A stretch of 64,000 nt of DNA, from positions 2,480,001 through 2,544,000 of the forward strand of contig OW051471.1 in NCBI GenBank assembly GCA_932521025.1. The letters run 5' to 3'. The DNA comes from Oscheius onirici (taxonomy: Eukaryota > Nematoda > Chromadorea > Rhabditida > Rhabditidae). Positions 47,129-58,269 of the stretch are shown here, one piece after another. The notes under the pieces are model-generated. The model was not told the origin of the DNA. It was given only the letters and a program-made list of their open reading frames with translations, and did not search any database. Within the stretch, counting starts at the first letter, position 1; each line of letters opens with the position of its first letter. The position numbers were made by a program, and so were the translations under genes.

Positions 47129-47351
47129 TCTCTCTACTACTAAAGTGCAATGGTGTCTGTGGTGGACTCTGTGTGTTTGTTTGTTTCTCCGGGACCTCAA
47201 ATTTTGGTGTATTGTTAAGAGTCGCATCCGATTGATTGGGAAGGAAGAAGACGTGACAGGATCAGAAGAGATCGGTTGACTGGGGAAGGGAACAGAAGTA
47301 ACGAAGAAAACACAAGTAAAAAAGCCGCCGACAGGCGGCGAAGCTGGCTGG
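47129..47351 (+). mobile_element. Non-autonomous Helitron-like element (copy 4)
   Basis: A|TCTCTCTACTACTAAAGTGC start; intact terminal hairpin GCCGCCGACAGGCGGC, then GAAGCTGG-CTGG|T. Internally deleted: the B-box-like stretch is missing and about one and a half tandem units remain. Confidence 0.88.
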
Positions 47352-47425
47352 TCGCTGAACATGACAGAGTTGAAAAAATAAGTTTTAGATCGGAAAAAGG
47401 TCAATTTTCAAAGGACCTTAGAAAA
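47352..47425 (+). repeat. 3' flank shared with the Helitron copy at 58 kb
   Basis: The 73 bp after this Helitron's CTGG end (CTGAACATGACAGAGTTG...CAAAGGACCTTAGAA) is almost identical to 58013-58085 after the other copy. Confidence 0.85.
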
Positions 47426-47790
47426 AAGGTTCTTGTAATAGAATTTCGAAAAAATGTTTCATGTTTTCTACATAAGATGAGCTGTACGAAGCAAAACTAC
47501 TTTTTTCGATCTCATCTCGAAGATTCTGTTTTCAAAAGTCACAGTATCTTATCAATTTGGGATCCAACTTCACTTTATTCATCGTTCGGAACAGGGGAGG
47601 AAGGGTTGTGATAAGAATTAGGAAGGAAGTACGACAGTTTTTGAGATTACAATTTGCAAACTAAAAGACCACGAGACTGAAACACAAGTATCCCTACTGT
47701 CTTCCTTGTACATATTTTGGCCAAGGCGTCACGGTAACTGGAAAGCGGGAAAAATATCACGATTTATCGGCCAAAAAAAACTTCCAGATA

Positions 47791-48673
47791 TTAGGCCGCC
47801 AAATAAGTCTTTAAAAAATGCTCATAACTTTTTCAAATTCAACGAAATCGGGCATAATCGGTTCCAAAATGTAGGTCTACCCTAGGCCGAATTAATAGGC
47901 CATATAAGAGATCTGGATATCGTACCTTCTGAGAATGGTGAACGTTCCAAGTTTCGATCAAAACAAAATTTTGGCCATAACTCTTCAGGGTTTCATCCTA
48001 CAAAAAATTTGTCAACTAGTGAAAACCTCAGCTCAATGAGGCGAGTATTGGGCTTTTTTGAAAAATGATTTTTGATTTTAGGAACACCCCTAAACTGAAA
48101 ATGTCCGGATGGCTTCAATTTCGAGCGCAGAAAATCACCATGAGGGGGGGGGGGGGGGGGGGGGGGTACGTTGATGAAATTCGAGACTCAAAACCGTTTC
48201 CCATCTGAAATTACCGATCCAATTGTGCTGATATTTTGCAGGGGTGATTCTTAGCGCAGTAGAATGCTACTGTTAAAAAAAATAAAAAAAATTGCTCACG
48301 GCGGACTCGAATCCTGGTCGTGCCAGCATGAAATTTCCAAACCCACTGCGCCATCCGGACATTTTAAGTTTAGGGGTGTTCCCAAAGTCAAAAATCGTTT
48401 TTCAAAAATACAAAATACTCATCTTGCCGAGAAAAAAATTATTGTAGTTAACAACTTTTTTGTAGGATACAACCCTGAAGAGTTATGGGCAAAATTGTGT
48501 TTTGATCAAAACTTGGAACGTTCGCTATTCCCAGACGATGAAATATCCAGGTCTCTCATATAGCCTATTAATTCGGTTTAGGTTAGACCTGCATTTTGGA
48601 ACTGAGTATGCCCGCTTTCGTTGAATTTGGAAAAAGTTATGAGCATTTTTTAAGGATTTGTTTGTCGGTCTAA
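47791..48673. mobile_element. TA-flanked foldback MITE, termini TTAGGCCGCC
   Basis: 883-bp element flanked by TA (47789-47790, 48674-48675). Arms of about 330 bp, for example AACTCTTCAGGGTTTCATCC near 47980 against GGATACAACCCTGAAGAGTT near 48470. The right arm contains, on the minus strand, an A box TGGCGCAGTGG and a B-box-like GGATTCGAGTCC. The middle carries a 23-G tract. Same family as 3443-4130 and 56937-57699. Confidence 0.85.
48144..48166 (+). repeat. Poly-G tract (23 G)
   Basis: Uninterrupted run of 23 G inside the foldback MITE. Confidence 0.95.
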
Positions 48674-50885
48674 TATCATTAGGTCTTGAAACATTTATTC
48701 TCACGGTAATATGTAGCACTAATCGAACATAAAGGGTGACAATAAGCAAAAAACATTCAAACAAACGCTCAGTTTCCTTCATTGTGTTTTTCGTTTTTTA
48801 TGTTCCAGCCTACGTCTATCTGTTCTCTATTGTATTTCTATTCAATGTCCCCAATCAGTTCCGAAAATGTTGTAAAAATTCGCTTCCTATACAGATGAAA
48901 AATACACTATTTGTTCTGTTCTCCCCTAGCCTAGACACACTATCAGTCCACCTCTTTTCATACAGAAAGCTCACTATTTCATCCCTCTGATCTGTCTCAG
49001 TTTGTCCCGAGACAACGATCAGTTTTGGGAGAGAGAGAGAAAGGCGACTGCGCTACTTACATCGGCCATACAAGAGAGACACCCGAACGAAAAGATAAAG
49101 AAAGAGAGTGAAGAAGAGACAAGCGTAACACTTTTGTTTCTAATCTCTGTCTTATGGAAAGGTTTCTCTGCTAGTTAGACCGTTCTTCAACTCCTTTGGA
49201 AAAGATTCTTTTTTTCCATCTCCTAGAAAATGGTCATACAAAACAAGTGGTGAAAAAAGAAATTTGAGACTGTCAACATTGTCGATAGTACAACGCTTGA
49301 AAAAGGCTTGTTTATGTTAGAAATGCGAAACAAAAAAAATACACAAACAACTTTTTGTAGGATCTTCGGTAGGTTCTTAGGCTCAAGTGTACAGTAATAT
49401 GTCACCAAACACAATGTATAAAAAGGCAAGAAAACGTCTGCACCCGAGTGCTACTAGGATATTGTTCACTCTAGAATTTTTCTTGCGCTAAGATAATAGT
49501 TTGGCGCTCCTAATGAACTAAAGCTAAAGTTCCGTGGAACTCAAGTATTTTTCAGCTTTCAAAGTTTTTTTTTTTCGGTTGGGTGGATCTTCCGTAATAT
49601 ATAAGAGAGATCAGAAGGTAGGCTTGATGAACGTCAAAGACTGGAAGTATTTCGAAAGGTCTTGTAAACGTGCCATTTCGAAACAGGATTCTGTTCTATC
49701 GTGAAGTTGTTACATTTGATATTTATCCAATTTGTTTGATAGAGTTTCCAACGTCTGGTCGAAAATCTTGGTCATGCACGTAAATATTAGTGGTTCATAC
49801 ATATTTCTTGTGTTTCAAAATGTCCCTTAGACTCTACTTCCTTTTCCAAAAATTGCTCGCATGAAAACTCTTCAGCTCGAATTTCACTCACTATACGTAC
49901 AGAAATTACAATTCTTAGAGTCCATCAGTCTGAATCACATCGGACTGCTTTCCTAGAACATTTTTCAAACAAAACGAGCCGTAATCTGTTGTCGTACCAT
50001 GATAGAAAGTTGGATACTCAGCTTAGAAAAAGAGGTCAATATGCTCCATTTCTTGAACCGACTATAAAAATCCGATAAGGTTTGTTTTTCCCGTTTTCAC
50101 TTGCACAAAGTTTTGTTACAATACATAATCAAAAGTCTGTCCTTTCTCTAGCAATTTGCTATCTTCGTGGCCTATTTCTGAAGTTCTCCGATAATAATCT
50201 TGAAAAAGATGGCTTCCAGAATCTTTCTTATTTCCTCTCGCCAACCCTTGTATCGCGCGCGACTAAGAAAGAGAGAGAGGACATGTGTACTCCCTTGTCC
50301 CTTTATCGATTAACACGGTCACCAGAACCCCTGAAAATAACCAACCTTTACCAGTGGAGAAGCTGCCGCCGGCGTGGCAGCTACAAGATCCGACAACATT
50401 TCAAAATTTCCTCTCTCTTTCCAGTAGGGGTTGGGGAGAGAAATGGCCGCACGCGGGGGCACGATGGGCGGATGAAAAGATCACTGCTTCAGATCGAAAC
50501 ATCAGTAGAATGAGAGAGTATGGGGCGGAGGGAGGGGCTAGACGATGATGGAGGGAAAGAGAAGGGGAGACGAGAGGGGCAGAAGCGGGCAGAGGGGAAA
50601 GAGTACAGGGGGAAGGGAGGGTAGGAGACATTTCTCAGTTGTTTGGGGGGAATGTTTCGAAAAGACAGATTAAGAGCATATGCTGGTAGAGGAGACTGGA
50701 GAAGAGAACCGTAGAACCTTCTGTAGATGTTCCTAAGTAGATTCAGAAAAATTGGGCTTCAGGAATCCTATAAGAGAACGCTTTTCAAAAAAGTTTTATT
50801 GAGTTGTTGGTCTTTCTTTCGAAAACAAAAATAAACCGAGAAAAGTATGAAAAAAGGTGTGTTTTTGTGAATTCCTGTTTGAAGA
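48674..50885. other. No gene recognised; purine-rich tract near 50.5 kb
   Basis: AT-rich spacer. Two purine-rich stretches with GAGAGA runs, 49030-49115 and 50505-50635 (the latter almost entirely A/G on the plus strand), look like promoter-type or simple-sequence DNA. No adjacent gene start was identified. Confidence 0.45.
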
Positions 50886-51064
50886 TCTCTCTACTACTAA
50901 AGCGCAACGATTTCTATGATGGACTCATTGCAAGTTTGCTTATCTGTTTGTTTGTCCGGGACCTCAAATGGTAGCGACAAGTCATAAAAATAAAAACGTT
51001 AAGTAAACGGTAAAGAGAAAGGAACTTTGACGCTACGACGCCGCCAGGCGACGAAGTCGTCTGT
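50886..51064 (+). mobile_element. Helitron-like element, short variant
   Basis: A|TCTCTCTACTACTAAAGCGC start, TTGTCCGGGACCTCAAATGG, and a GCCGCCAGGCGACGAAGTCG hairpin region ending CTGT|T, the same unusual end as 12301-12556. Confidence 0.65.
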
Positions 51065-51355
51065 TAGAGTTTCTAGAAAAATCAGTTTATTGGCAGGTAA
51101 ATCAACACATCGAGCCCCGTTTGTTTACTTCTGTTTATGAAACGCTTTGAAAACGAAACTTTTTCCAATTTTTCCTCGAACAAAAGCGTCGAATAAGCGT
51201 TTTTACTCATTTTTACTCCAAAATTTGCTTCACAAAACACTCATTATGCAAATTTGTCAATAGTTTCTCAATATTCTGTTTACCGCTCTGGAAAAACTAC
51301 TAAATCTGACAAGAAAAAGTATCTTCTGGTGAAAAAACATTTATTCTTCCTTCAT

Positions 51356-54300
51356 CTAGTGGAGTTTTCTGAGGAGCTTCTTCTTTCTGTAACGACGACG
51401 AGCTCCTCCAGCCTGATATTGTCCAGCCGGAGTGGCTTGTCCAGCTCCAACAGGAGCTCCTGCAGCCTGATACTGTCCAGTTGAACTGGTTCCCCCTTGA
51501 ACTGGAGCGGCGGCTCCATTCACCTTGGGAGCTCCTCCATTTGGAGCTGGTCTAGCTTCATTTCCATTGGTTTTCGGCTTGCCATTGTTGTTCTTCGGAG
51601 CGGCATTGTAGCCTCCAGCTGGGGCAGCTTGGGGAGCGGCAGCAGCGGCTCCTGAATTTTTTTTTTCATGGGGCAACAACACTGATTATGAAAGATTTCT
51701 TCAGCTACTCCAGTGTCCGTTCGGAAATGGGTTATTTGTCGAAAATTTGAAAAGCCACTCATGAAAGCAATCAAGAGCAAAAGACATTGTACATGTAGCA
51801 ATGCTGAAACAAACAGGGAACACTTAACTTTTTTTGGAGTTTTGGTTTCACCGAATCTTCAATAGCTTTAATCTTCAATATATCTTCAATAGACTTGACA
51901 GATGCGACATTTTACTTACTTCTAAGTTTCGAAAAGAAAACTTCTATAATTTGTGATTCCTGTCGATGAACTGTTTTCCTTCAAAACTACCTATTTGTCC
52001 ACCAACTTTCTAGAAACCTCCATAGCTCTTGTACGAATGTTTCACTTACTGTACAAAGCTTGTAGATGTTTCAATGCCTTTCCGCCTTCTTTTCTTTTAC
52101 GCGACCTAGCCAATGTTTTTAGCTGGTCGAAAAGAAAACAAACCTGCAGAAAAAACTCCTCCCTTACCATTAGCTGGAGCAGCTTGAGGAGCTGCCATCG
52201 AAGCAGGAGCGGGTCCTGGTTGAGGAGCAGCAGCGGATTGAGAGCCTGAAAACAGCAAAGTACTGATTTGTTTAGGAGCTTGAAATGTTTCGCCGAATGC
52301 TTTCTAGTTAAGGAACTTCGGACTTTGTATTTCTCCTTTGAAATTCTAGAGAGAAATTCTAGAGACAACTTTCAACATTTGTCCTTCGACGAAAGTTAGA
52401 ACTAGCATAAATGTTTCAAGCGGACTATTATAAGTTCTGGTACCGTTCAATCTTTCGGGCTAGCTCTGGAAAAGAAAAATTCTTTATTTTATTGTCTGAG
52501 TATCCAATACTTGCATGATATAGCAATTCATGCATCAAAATTCCTGATTCAAAGTTGTGCTACGAAAGAAGCTCAAACTATCCTCCCAGTTTCTAGCACA
52601 AACTCTCTCGGGTGAAACCTAGCTAGTCAGAAAACATGTTTCACATATGGCACAAGATCTAGCGCTTGCAGAATGCTTCAATCTCGCTTCATCAATTAGA
52701 ACCTATAAAGTCAACAAATTTTTTGAGGTTATCGCAGATGCTCAGAACAGAACACACCTGCGGAATATCCTCCTCCATTACCGTTAGCCGGAGCGGCTTG
52801 AGGTGCTGGGGCAGGAGCTGGTCCTGGTTGAGGAGCAGCACCAGCTTGAGAACCTGAATTTTCGAATCTTTTTCGTTCGACTTTGACCGTTTCAGTTGTT
52901 CTTCGTATCTTGTCAAAGTCACAGCTTTTGTTACTTGTTCCCCCCTCGTTTCTCGATTGACCACAAAAACCAACCTGCAGAATAACCTCTTCCATTACTA
53001 TTGGCTGGAGCAGCTTGAGGAGCCGGAGCTGGTTCTGGAGCTAGCTGAGGAGCAGCAGCAGCTTGGGAATCTAAATGCATTTTTCAGAGGAAATAAGCAG
53101 ATGGCTGAAAAAGTTTACGAATGTTCATTTTCCTTAGGGTGTACCGCACTTTTAGAACCAAATCAACCAAAATTTTCTACGTGTATCGAAAATAGGCACC
53201 TAAAACAGGAACCTATTAGTTTGCGGGAGGTAGATGAAAAAAAGTGGGAACAAAAGGTACAGCAACTCTATCGGAAGCAAAAACTGCAACTATTTTCCGA
53301 TTGCTAAATGTTTCAAGGATCTTATATATCTGGACAAAGGCACGGTTTTTATATTATTCGTCTTTTGGTCGATGTCTCATAAACCAACCTTCAGAAAATC
53401 CTCCATTACCGTTAGCAGGAGCTGTCACCGGTGCCGGAGCATTTCCTTGCTGAGGTGCAGTGGCAGCTTGAGAACCCATACCGTTACCTCCATTATTTCC
53501 ATTCGAAGCGTCTCCAGCTTGAGGAGCCGCAACTCTAGTAGCATAACCAGCGGGAGCTGACTGTGCCTGAGCGTACTGTTCTCCTCCAGATCCCTGCACG
53601 TTCATGGTTCTCGGAGGGCAGGGGCAGTAGGCAGCATCGCCGCCAGGAGCACCATCAGTACCCGGCTGGCCAGGTTCTCCATCAGGTCCAGCCGGTCCAG
53701 GGCCTCCAGGAAGACCGGGAGGTCCAGGAGGACCGACCGGTCCTTCGCCACCTGGACCGTCGTCGCCAGCCTGGCCAGCTGGTCCAGGGGGACCGGGAGG
53801 ACCTGAAGGTCCTGGTTCGTTGGTGGAGCTCTGTCCATCAGCTCCCTTCTCGCCATCAGGGCCGGGTTCTCCGTCTAAACAAGAGAATTTGTAAACAATT
53901 GTCTGGGTTAACTCTGGCCAAACTGGATCACCTTAGGTCAGATGCAGAACTGTGACTCTCATTCCTTTTCAAGGTACAAATCTTTGCATAGTGAGCTCTT
54001 ACTGTATGACTGATCTTAGGCAGACAGACTGTAGCCCTGATCCTGCCAATAACTCCCTCATACTATCCCAATCAATCGAGTGATCCGCTGATCAAATTCA
54101 AAACAGTTTCCAATCAGAATCGTGACAGATGCTGTCCTTATCTATAAACTGCTACCCGCTTATAATCCGTTCATATTTGTTACCCTTAGGTTTCCGATCT
54201 GTTACTTTTATTATAAAGTTTTTGGAACTGTTCAACATCTTTTTTTATGAATACTATCCCATAATACTCATAATTCCCTGTCCCTATTAGTACTCCCACA

Positions 54301-55826
54301 AAGGCTAAAGCTAAAACAAACTCTTTTTCTCGCAGAGCTCTCACCCTACTGCTACTCTTTCAAGTACGATCCCAATGGAAAATTCTGAATCTCTAGTTGT
54401 TCAGAGCATTTTCCGGCTAAATACCCATCTATCTCATTCTTCTTAGCCTTTATAAGTTCTACGGAAACTTTCCAAAGTTTTTCGTACTAAAAGTTTCTAT
54501 CTCTGCCACATCAACTCTACAGTATTTGTCCACTCTAGAACCCTATACTCTAGGATTTTTGTCCCATCAATTCTCCCACCTTTTCCTGCCGGTCCCGCTG
54601 GTCCTGGTGGTCCAGGAGGTCCAGGTTCTCCATTCGGAGCGGGCTGGCCATCAGCTCCCGCATTTCCATCTCCACCCGGTGGCCCAGGAGGTCCGTCAGG
54701 TCCAGGAGGACCGGCAGGTCCAGCTGGGCATTTGATACACTCTTGATTGGCTTGACTCTCGTCTTTTCCCACAGCTCCCTGTTCTCCTGGTTTTCCTGGT
54801 TCACCATCATCACCATCTTCCCCCGGCTCTCCTGGGGGACCAGGAGGACCAGGAGGACAGTTTTGTTCTTCAGCTCTGGCAGCGGCTGCTCCAGCTCCAG
54901 TGGCATAACTTCCGGCTCTCTTGACACGACCGAACAGTCCGTTGAAATTGATTCCGGAATCAGAAGAGGCTTCTTCTTTACGAGTTGCCATCAGATTGGC
55001 CCAGGCATCGTTGGAACGAGTCTGAAGTTATGATTTATTTTGGCCGGATTTTTTTTTCGTATTCCTTTCATGCTACCCAAGCTGTTGAGTCTCGAGACTC
55101 AAAGTTTTGAAAGTCACACCATTTGAAAAATTTCACTGTTTCTCCAAAATTTTTATATTTTATAAAAACTAGTATTTTTTCAAGAATGAAAACATTTTGC
55201 AGCCGCTTTCCTGAAGAAACTCTGTTTGAAAGTTTTTATCATTTCGGTGGAGGACATCAGTACAAATGTTCAAAACAATGTTTCACCGAAAGTTTATATA
55301 TAGTGACCATACTATACGCAGTTTAGCCGAATTTCAAACAGAAACTTTGTTCACAGAACCTCAATTTAGAACCTAGTGTTGTCGGATTCTCCAAGTTCAC
55401 TTGGAAAAATTTAACGTTTCGCAAAAAGTTTAGACGTGGAGTGTGAAAGTTGCTAGGTATCTCATTTTCTTGGTATGAGTTCCAAAATTAATAGTAAGTG
55501 GCTTTTCAAGAATGAACGCACTTCCTTGCTGTTATCGCTGATTCTCATAACACCGACCCTCAGACATCTTCTTCTTTTTGCCCGGATTTTCAGAAGCCCC
55601 AGCACCCGGAGAGCCCCAGGCCCCGCCCCTGAATTTTCGTTATTTTCGGTGTTTCAAGCCAAAATCTATTCAAACCCACCTTGAAATTGGCCAGCTGTCC
55701 ATTGACCTCGAGCTCGAATTCACGAATATCTCTGCAGACGTCGTAGATGCTGATTCCGGCCAAGACGACGCCGAGAACAGTTGCGCCTAGGGTTGAAGCG
55801 ACGAGGTAGTAGGACCACCCAGTCAT
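51356..55826 (-). CDS. Cuticle collagen with a long Ala/Pro-rich C-terminal tail
   Basis: Seven exons: 55680-55826, 54580-55021, 53389-53874, 52975-53070, 52758-52853, 52144-52245, 51356-51651; 554 residues, phases agree throughout. Extracellular cuticle structural protein. Exon 1 encodes a signal anchor ([20 protein letters not shown]) and the start of the conserved N-terminal domain. Exon 2 has a GRVKR-type subtilisin cleavage site and Gly-X-Y blocks with ECIKCP. Exon 3 finishes the triple helix and the cysteine pair ([10 protein letters not shown]). Everything after that is non-collagenous: a Gln/Ala/Gly/Asn/Pro-rich tail of about 270 residues made from repeated exons (APQ...[14 protein letters not shown]...), ending in a very basic [14 protein letters not shown]. 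Such a tail is much longer than in typical cuticle collagens (about 300 residues in total). TATA box about 40 bp upstream of the ATG. Confidence 0.9.
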
Positions 55827-55866
55827 TGCTTTCCGGGACAGGATACTCCCCCAAACGAAAAGGCTT

Positions 55867-55875
55867 CTTTATATA
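55867..55875 (-). promoter_or_regulatory. TATA box of the long-tailed collagen
   Basis: TATATAAAG on the minus strand, about 41-49 bp upstream of the ATG at 55826, so the 5' leader must be very short or start at the ATG-proximal sequence. Confidence 0.65.
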
Positions 55876-55961
55876 CCAGTTGAAACAAGGGAAAGAGATG
55901 GCATCTCGCTTCCTGTCCTTCCATGGACACAGCGGTTTCACGATTGTGACGGGAGATAGGA

Positions 55962-56182
55962 CGAGGTATGGAATGTGGTTGTCGAAAGGTAATTTTTGTG
56001 AAAAAGTTAGTTTTACCACCTTTTTAGGATACATGCTTCTTCCTTCTTTTATACCACATTTGAAACAATATGGTTTTTTTCTCGAAAATTTTCATCATTA
56101 CAGTCTCTTTCAGTTTTCTGCGGCTTTTTGGGAAGTCAAACTATCGATATCTTACCTTTCGACAACCACATTCCATACCTCG
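55962..56182. repeat. Perfect 31-bp inverted repeat with 159-bp spacer
   Basis: 55962-55992 (CGAGGTATGGAATGTGGTTG...) and 56152-56182 are exact reverse complements over 31 bp. They lie just upstream of the collagen promoter. Confidence 0.9.
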
Positions 56183-56567
56183 CCCTATTACTTCGAAGTC
56201 ACCCATACATTTTGTTCCGACCATTGGGTTTCAGCCTAAAATTTCAACCCGTTTCAACGGATATTCTAATGCAAATCATGTGGGTAGGTTCTGATCTGAT
56301 GTAAATTGGCGAAGGCATAAACATTTTCACTGAAATAACTTTTCCAAAAGCACATGCTTTTCTCCCACTGCTTCGTCTCTCTCACAAGGGAAGCAAAAGG
56401 AAGAGAGAATTCGAAATCAAGAGTCACTGTGAAAAAAAAATCTTTAGATTTCAGCGAAAAACGTACAACGTAACCTTTTCAAACCGCAAATCATACCATA
56501 CGAAATCGGTATCAGAGCAAAGATGAACGTTAGTCAATAGGTATTCCAAGTATTTTGAAAGACAAGG

Positions 56568-56835
56568 ATAGCACTGCCCTTCCAGGGCTCAAAATAGAGA
56601 TTCCTCGTCTTCACCTAATAGTTCGTTTTGTCGCGGAAGTACTGTTGTAAGCTAGTTCAGGCTACCCTTTGTCACACCGTTCCAGTCACCCCCTGTCCCT
56701 CCAAAGAAACTATTAAAGTCATAAGAACCCTTCCGCACTTGCTTTTCCTTTCGCGACTTGACTAATTTGGCCACAAAGCCCTCCTTCTTTTGCTCAACAA
56801 GGATGGCACCGCCCTTCCAGGGCTAAAGTATTCTC
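56568..56835 (+). repeat. Dispersed repeat, copy of 25318-25700
   Basis: Shares ordered blocks CCCTTCCAGGGCT, CTTTGTCAC, TTCCAGTCACCCC, CCCTCCAAAGAAACTAT and AAAGTCATA with the intron repeat at 25 kb. The leading block is repeated at its end. Confidence 0.65.
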
Positions 56836-56936
56836 CTATCACTTCTTTCTCGGACCCTCAGTTCTCTTTCATTCTTCCCTTGTCCCTCTGTCTCTCTTTC
56901 TCGTATCCCTGTCCGTGTTCCTGTTCTCCCCTGTAA

Positions 56937-57699
56937 AACTACAATTATTTTTTTTTCGGCAAGATGAGTATTTTGTATTTTTGAAAAACGATTTTCGACT
57001 TTGGGAACATCCCTAAACTGAAAATGTCCAGATGGCGCAGTGGGTTTGGGAAATTCATGCTGGATCAACTCGAGTTCGCCGTGAGCAAATCTTTTTGTTT
57101 TTTAACTGCAGCATTTTAATGGGCTAAGAATCACCAGTGCAAAATATCAACTCCGTATGTTTTGAAATTAAGGCTAGGGAACGATTTTGATTCCCAAATT
57201 TCGACCATATACCCCACCCCATGATCATTTGTTGAGATCGAATTTGATTTTTTGAGAAAACTGTAGATATTTTGCAGAGGTGATTCTTAGCCCAGTAAAA
57301 TGCTACAGTTAAAAAACAAAAAGATTTCCGCTCAGCGGACTCAAACCCGCTCCAGCGTGAATTTCCCAAACCCACTGCGCCATCCGGACATTTTCAGTTT
57401 AGGGGTGTTCCCAAAGTCGAAAATCGTTTTTCAAAAATACAAAATACTCATCTTGCCGAGAAAAAAATAATTGTAGTTTACAACTTTTTTGTAGGATGCA
57501 ACCCTGAAGAGTTATGGGCAAAATTGTGTTTTGATCGAAACTTTGACCGATCACTGTACTCAGGCGATGAGCTTTCCAGGGCTCGTATATAGCCTATTAA
57601 TTCAGCGGGTAGACCTACATTTTAGAACCGAGTTTACTCAATTTCGTTGAATTTGGAGAAGGTTATGAACGGTTTTTAAATACTTATTGGGCGACCTAA
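56937..57699. mobile_element. Foldback MITE with tRNA-like arms, left-truncated
   Basis: Third member of the TTAGGSCGC family. The right end GGGCGACCTAA is followed by TA; the left end is cut off at about 56937. Both arms carry a tRNA-like segment facing inwards: A box TGGCGCAGTGG at 57025-57035 (+) and at 57372-57382 (-), with B-box-like GGTTTGAGTCC at 57337-57347 (-). Confidence 0.82.
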
Positions 57700-57867
57700 T
57701 AGTAACGCCCTACCCAGTAATTTATAACATTACACTTGACATTTTGTCCTGTTTTGCCATAAAATAGACGAAAATTTGACATTTTTTTACTCGAGCCGGC
57801 TCAAATTTTCCTCGAGCCGAGCCGGCTCGAGGGTCAAAAACCGGCTCGGCTCGAGCCGCCCAAGTAT

Positions 57868-58012
57868 AGTAACCGGTAGGGGATTGGAAGGGATCGGTTG
57901 ACTGGGAAGGGAGCAGAAGAGATCAGGAGAGATCGGTTGACTGGGGAAGGGAACAGAAGTAACGAAGAAAACACAAGTAAAAAAGCCGCCGACAGGCGGC
58001 GAAGCTGGCTGG
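57868..58012 (+). mobile_element. Helitron-like element 3' portion (copy 5)
   Basis: Starts inside the element at a GTAACCGGTAGGGGATTGG-type sequence (compare 11239 onward), has two to three tandem units, an intact hairpin GCCGCCGACAGGCGGC, and ends CTGG|T at 58012. The 5' half is absent. Confidence 0.8.
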
Positions 58013-58085
58013 TTGCTGAACATGACAAAGTTGAAAAAATAAGTTTTAGATCGGAAAAAGGTCAATTTTCAAAGGACCTTAGAAC
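58013..58085 (+). repeat. 3' flank shared with the Helitron copy at 47 kb
   Basis: Nearly identical to 47352-47425; the similarity ends abruptly at TTAGAA, where this copy runs into a GC-rich coding-like segment. Confidence 0.85.
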
Positions 58086-58269
58086 GAAAGAACCGGAACA
58101 GCGAGAGAAGACGCGTCAGATGCTCAGCGGGATCACGTCCCCCATCTGCATCAGCAAGGGGCTCCCTGAGCGAAACATCTTTTTCTACCACAATAACGGA
58201 GTCGCCGTCACGGACAAATCCACCCCGGGCTACTTGGTTCTTGCGACTACGAAGGCTGGCAGACGATGA
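58086..58269 (+). pseudogene. Coding-like fragment, family unknown
   Basis: The open frame reads MLSGITSPICISKGLPERNI, then FFYHNNGVAVTDKSTPGYLV and LATTKAGRR before a stop. Composition is clearly more coding-like (and GC-richer) than its surroundings. No start, splice partner or domain recognised. It may be a captured or truncated gene piece. Confidence 0.4.

Noticed and set aside
53563..54927. Open frames overlapping the second collagen in shifted frames and on the plus strand
   Set aside because: Same repeat-driven shadow effect; exon phases select one frame.
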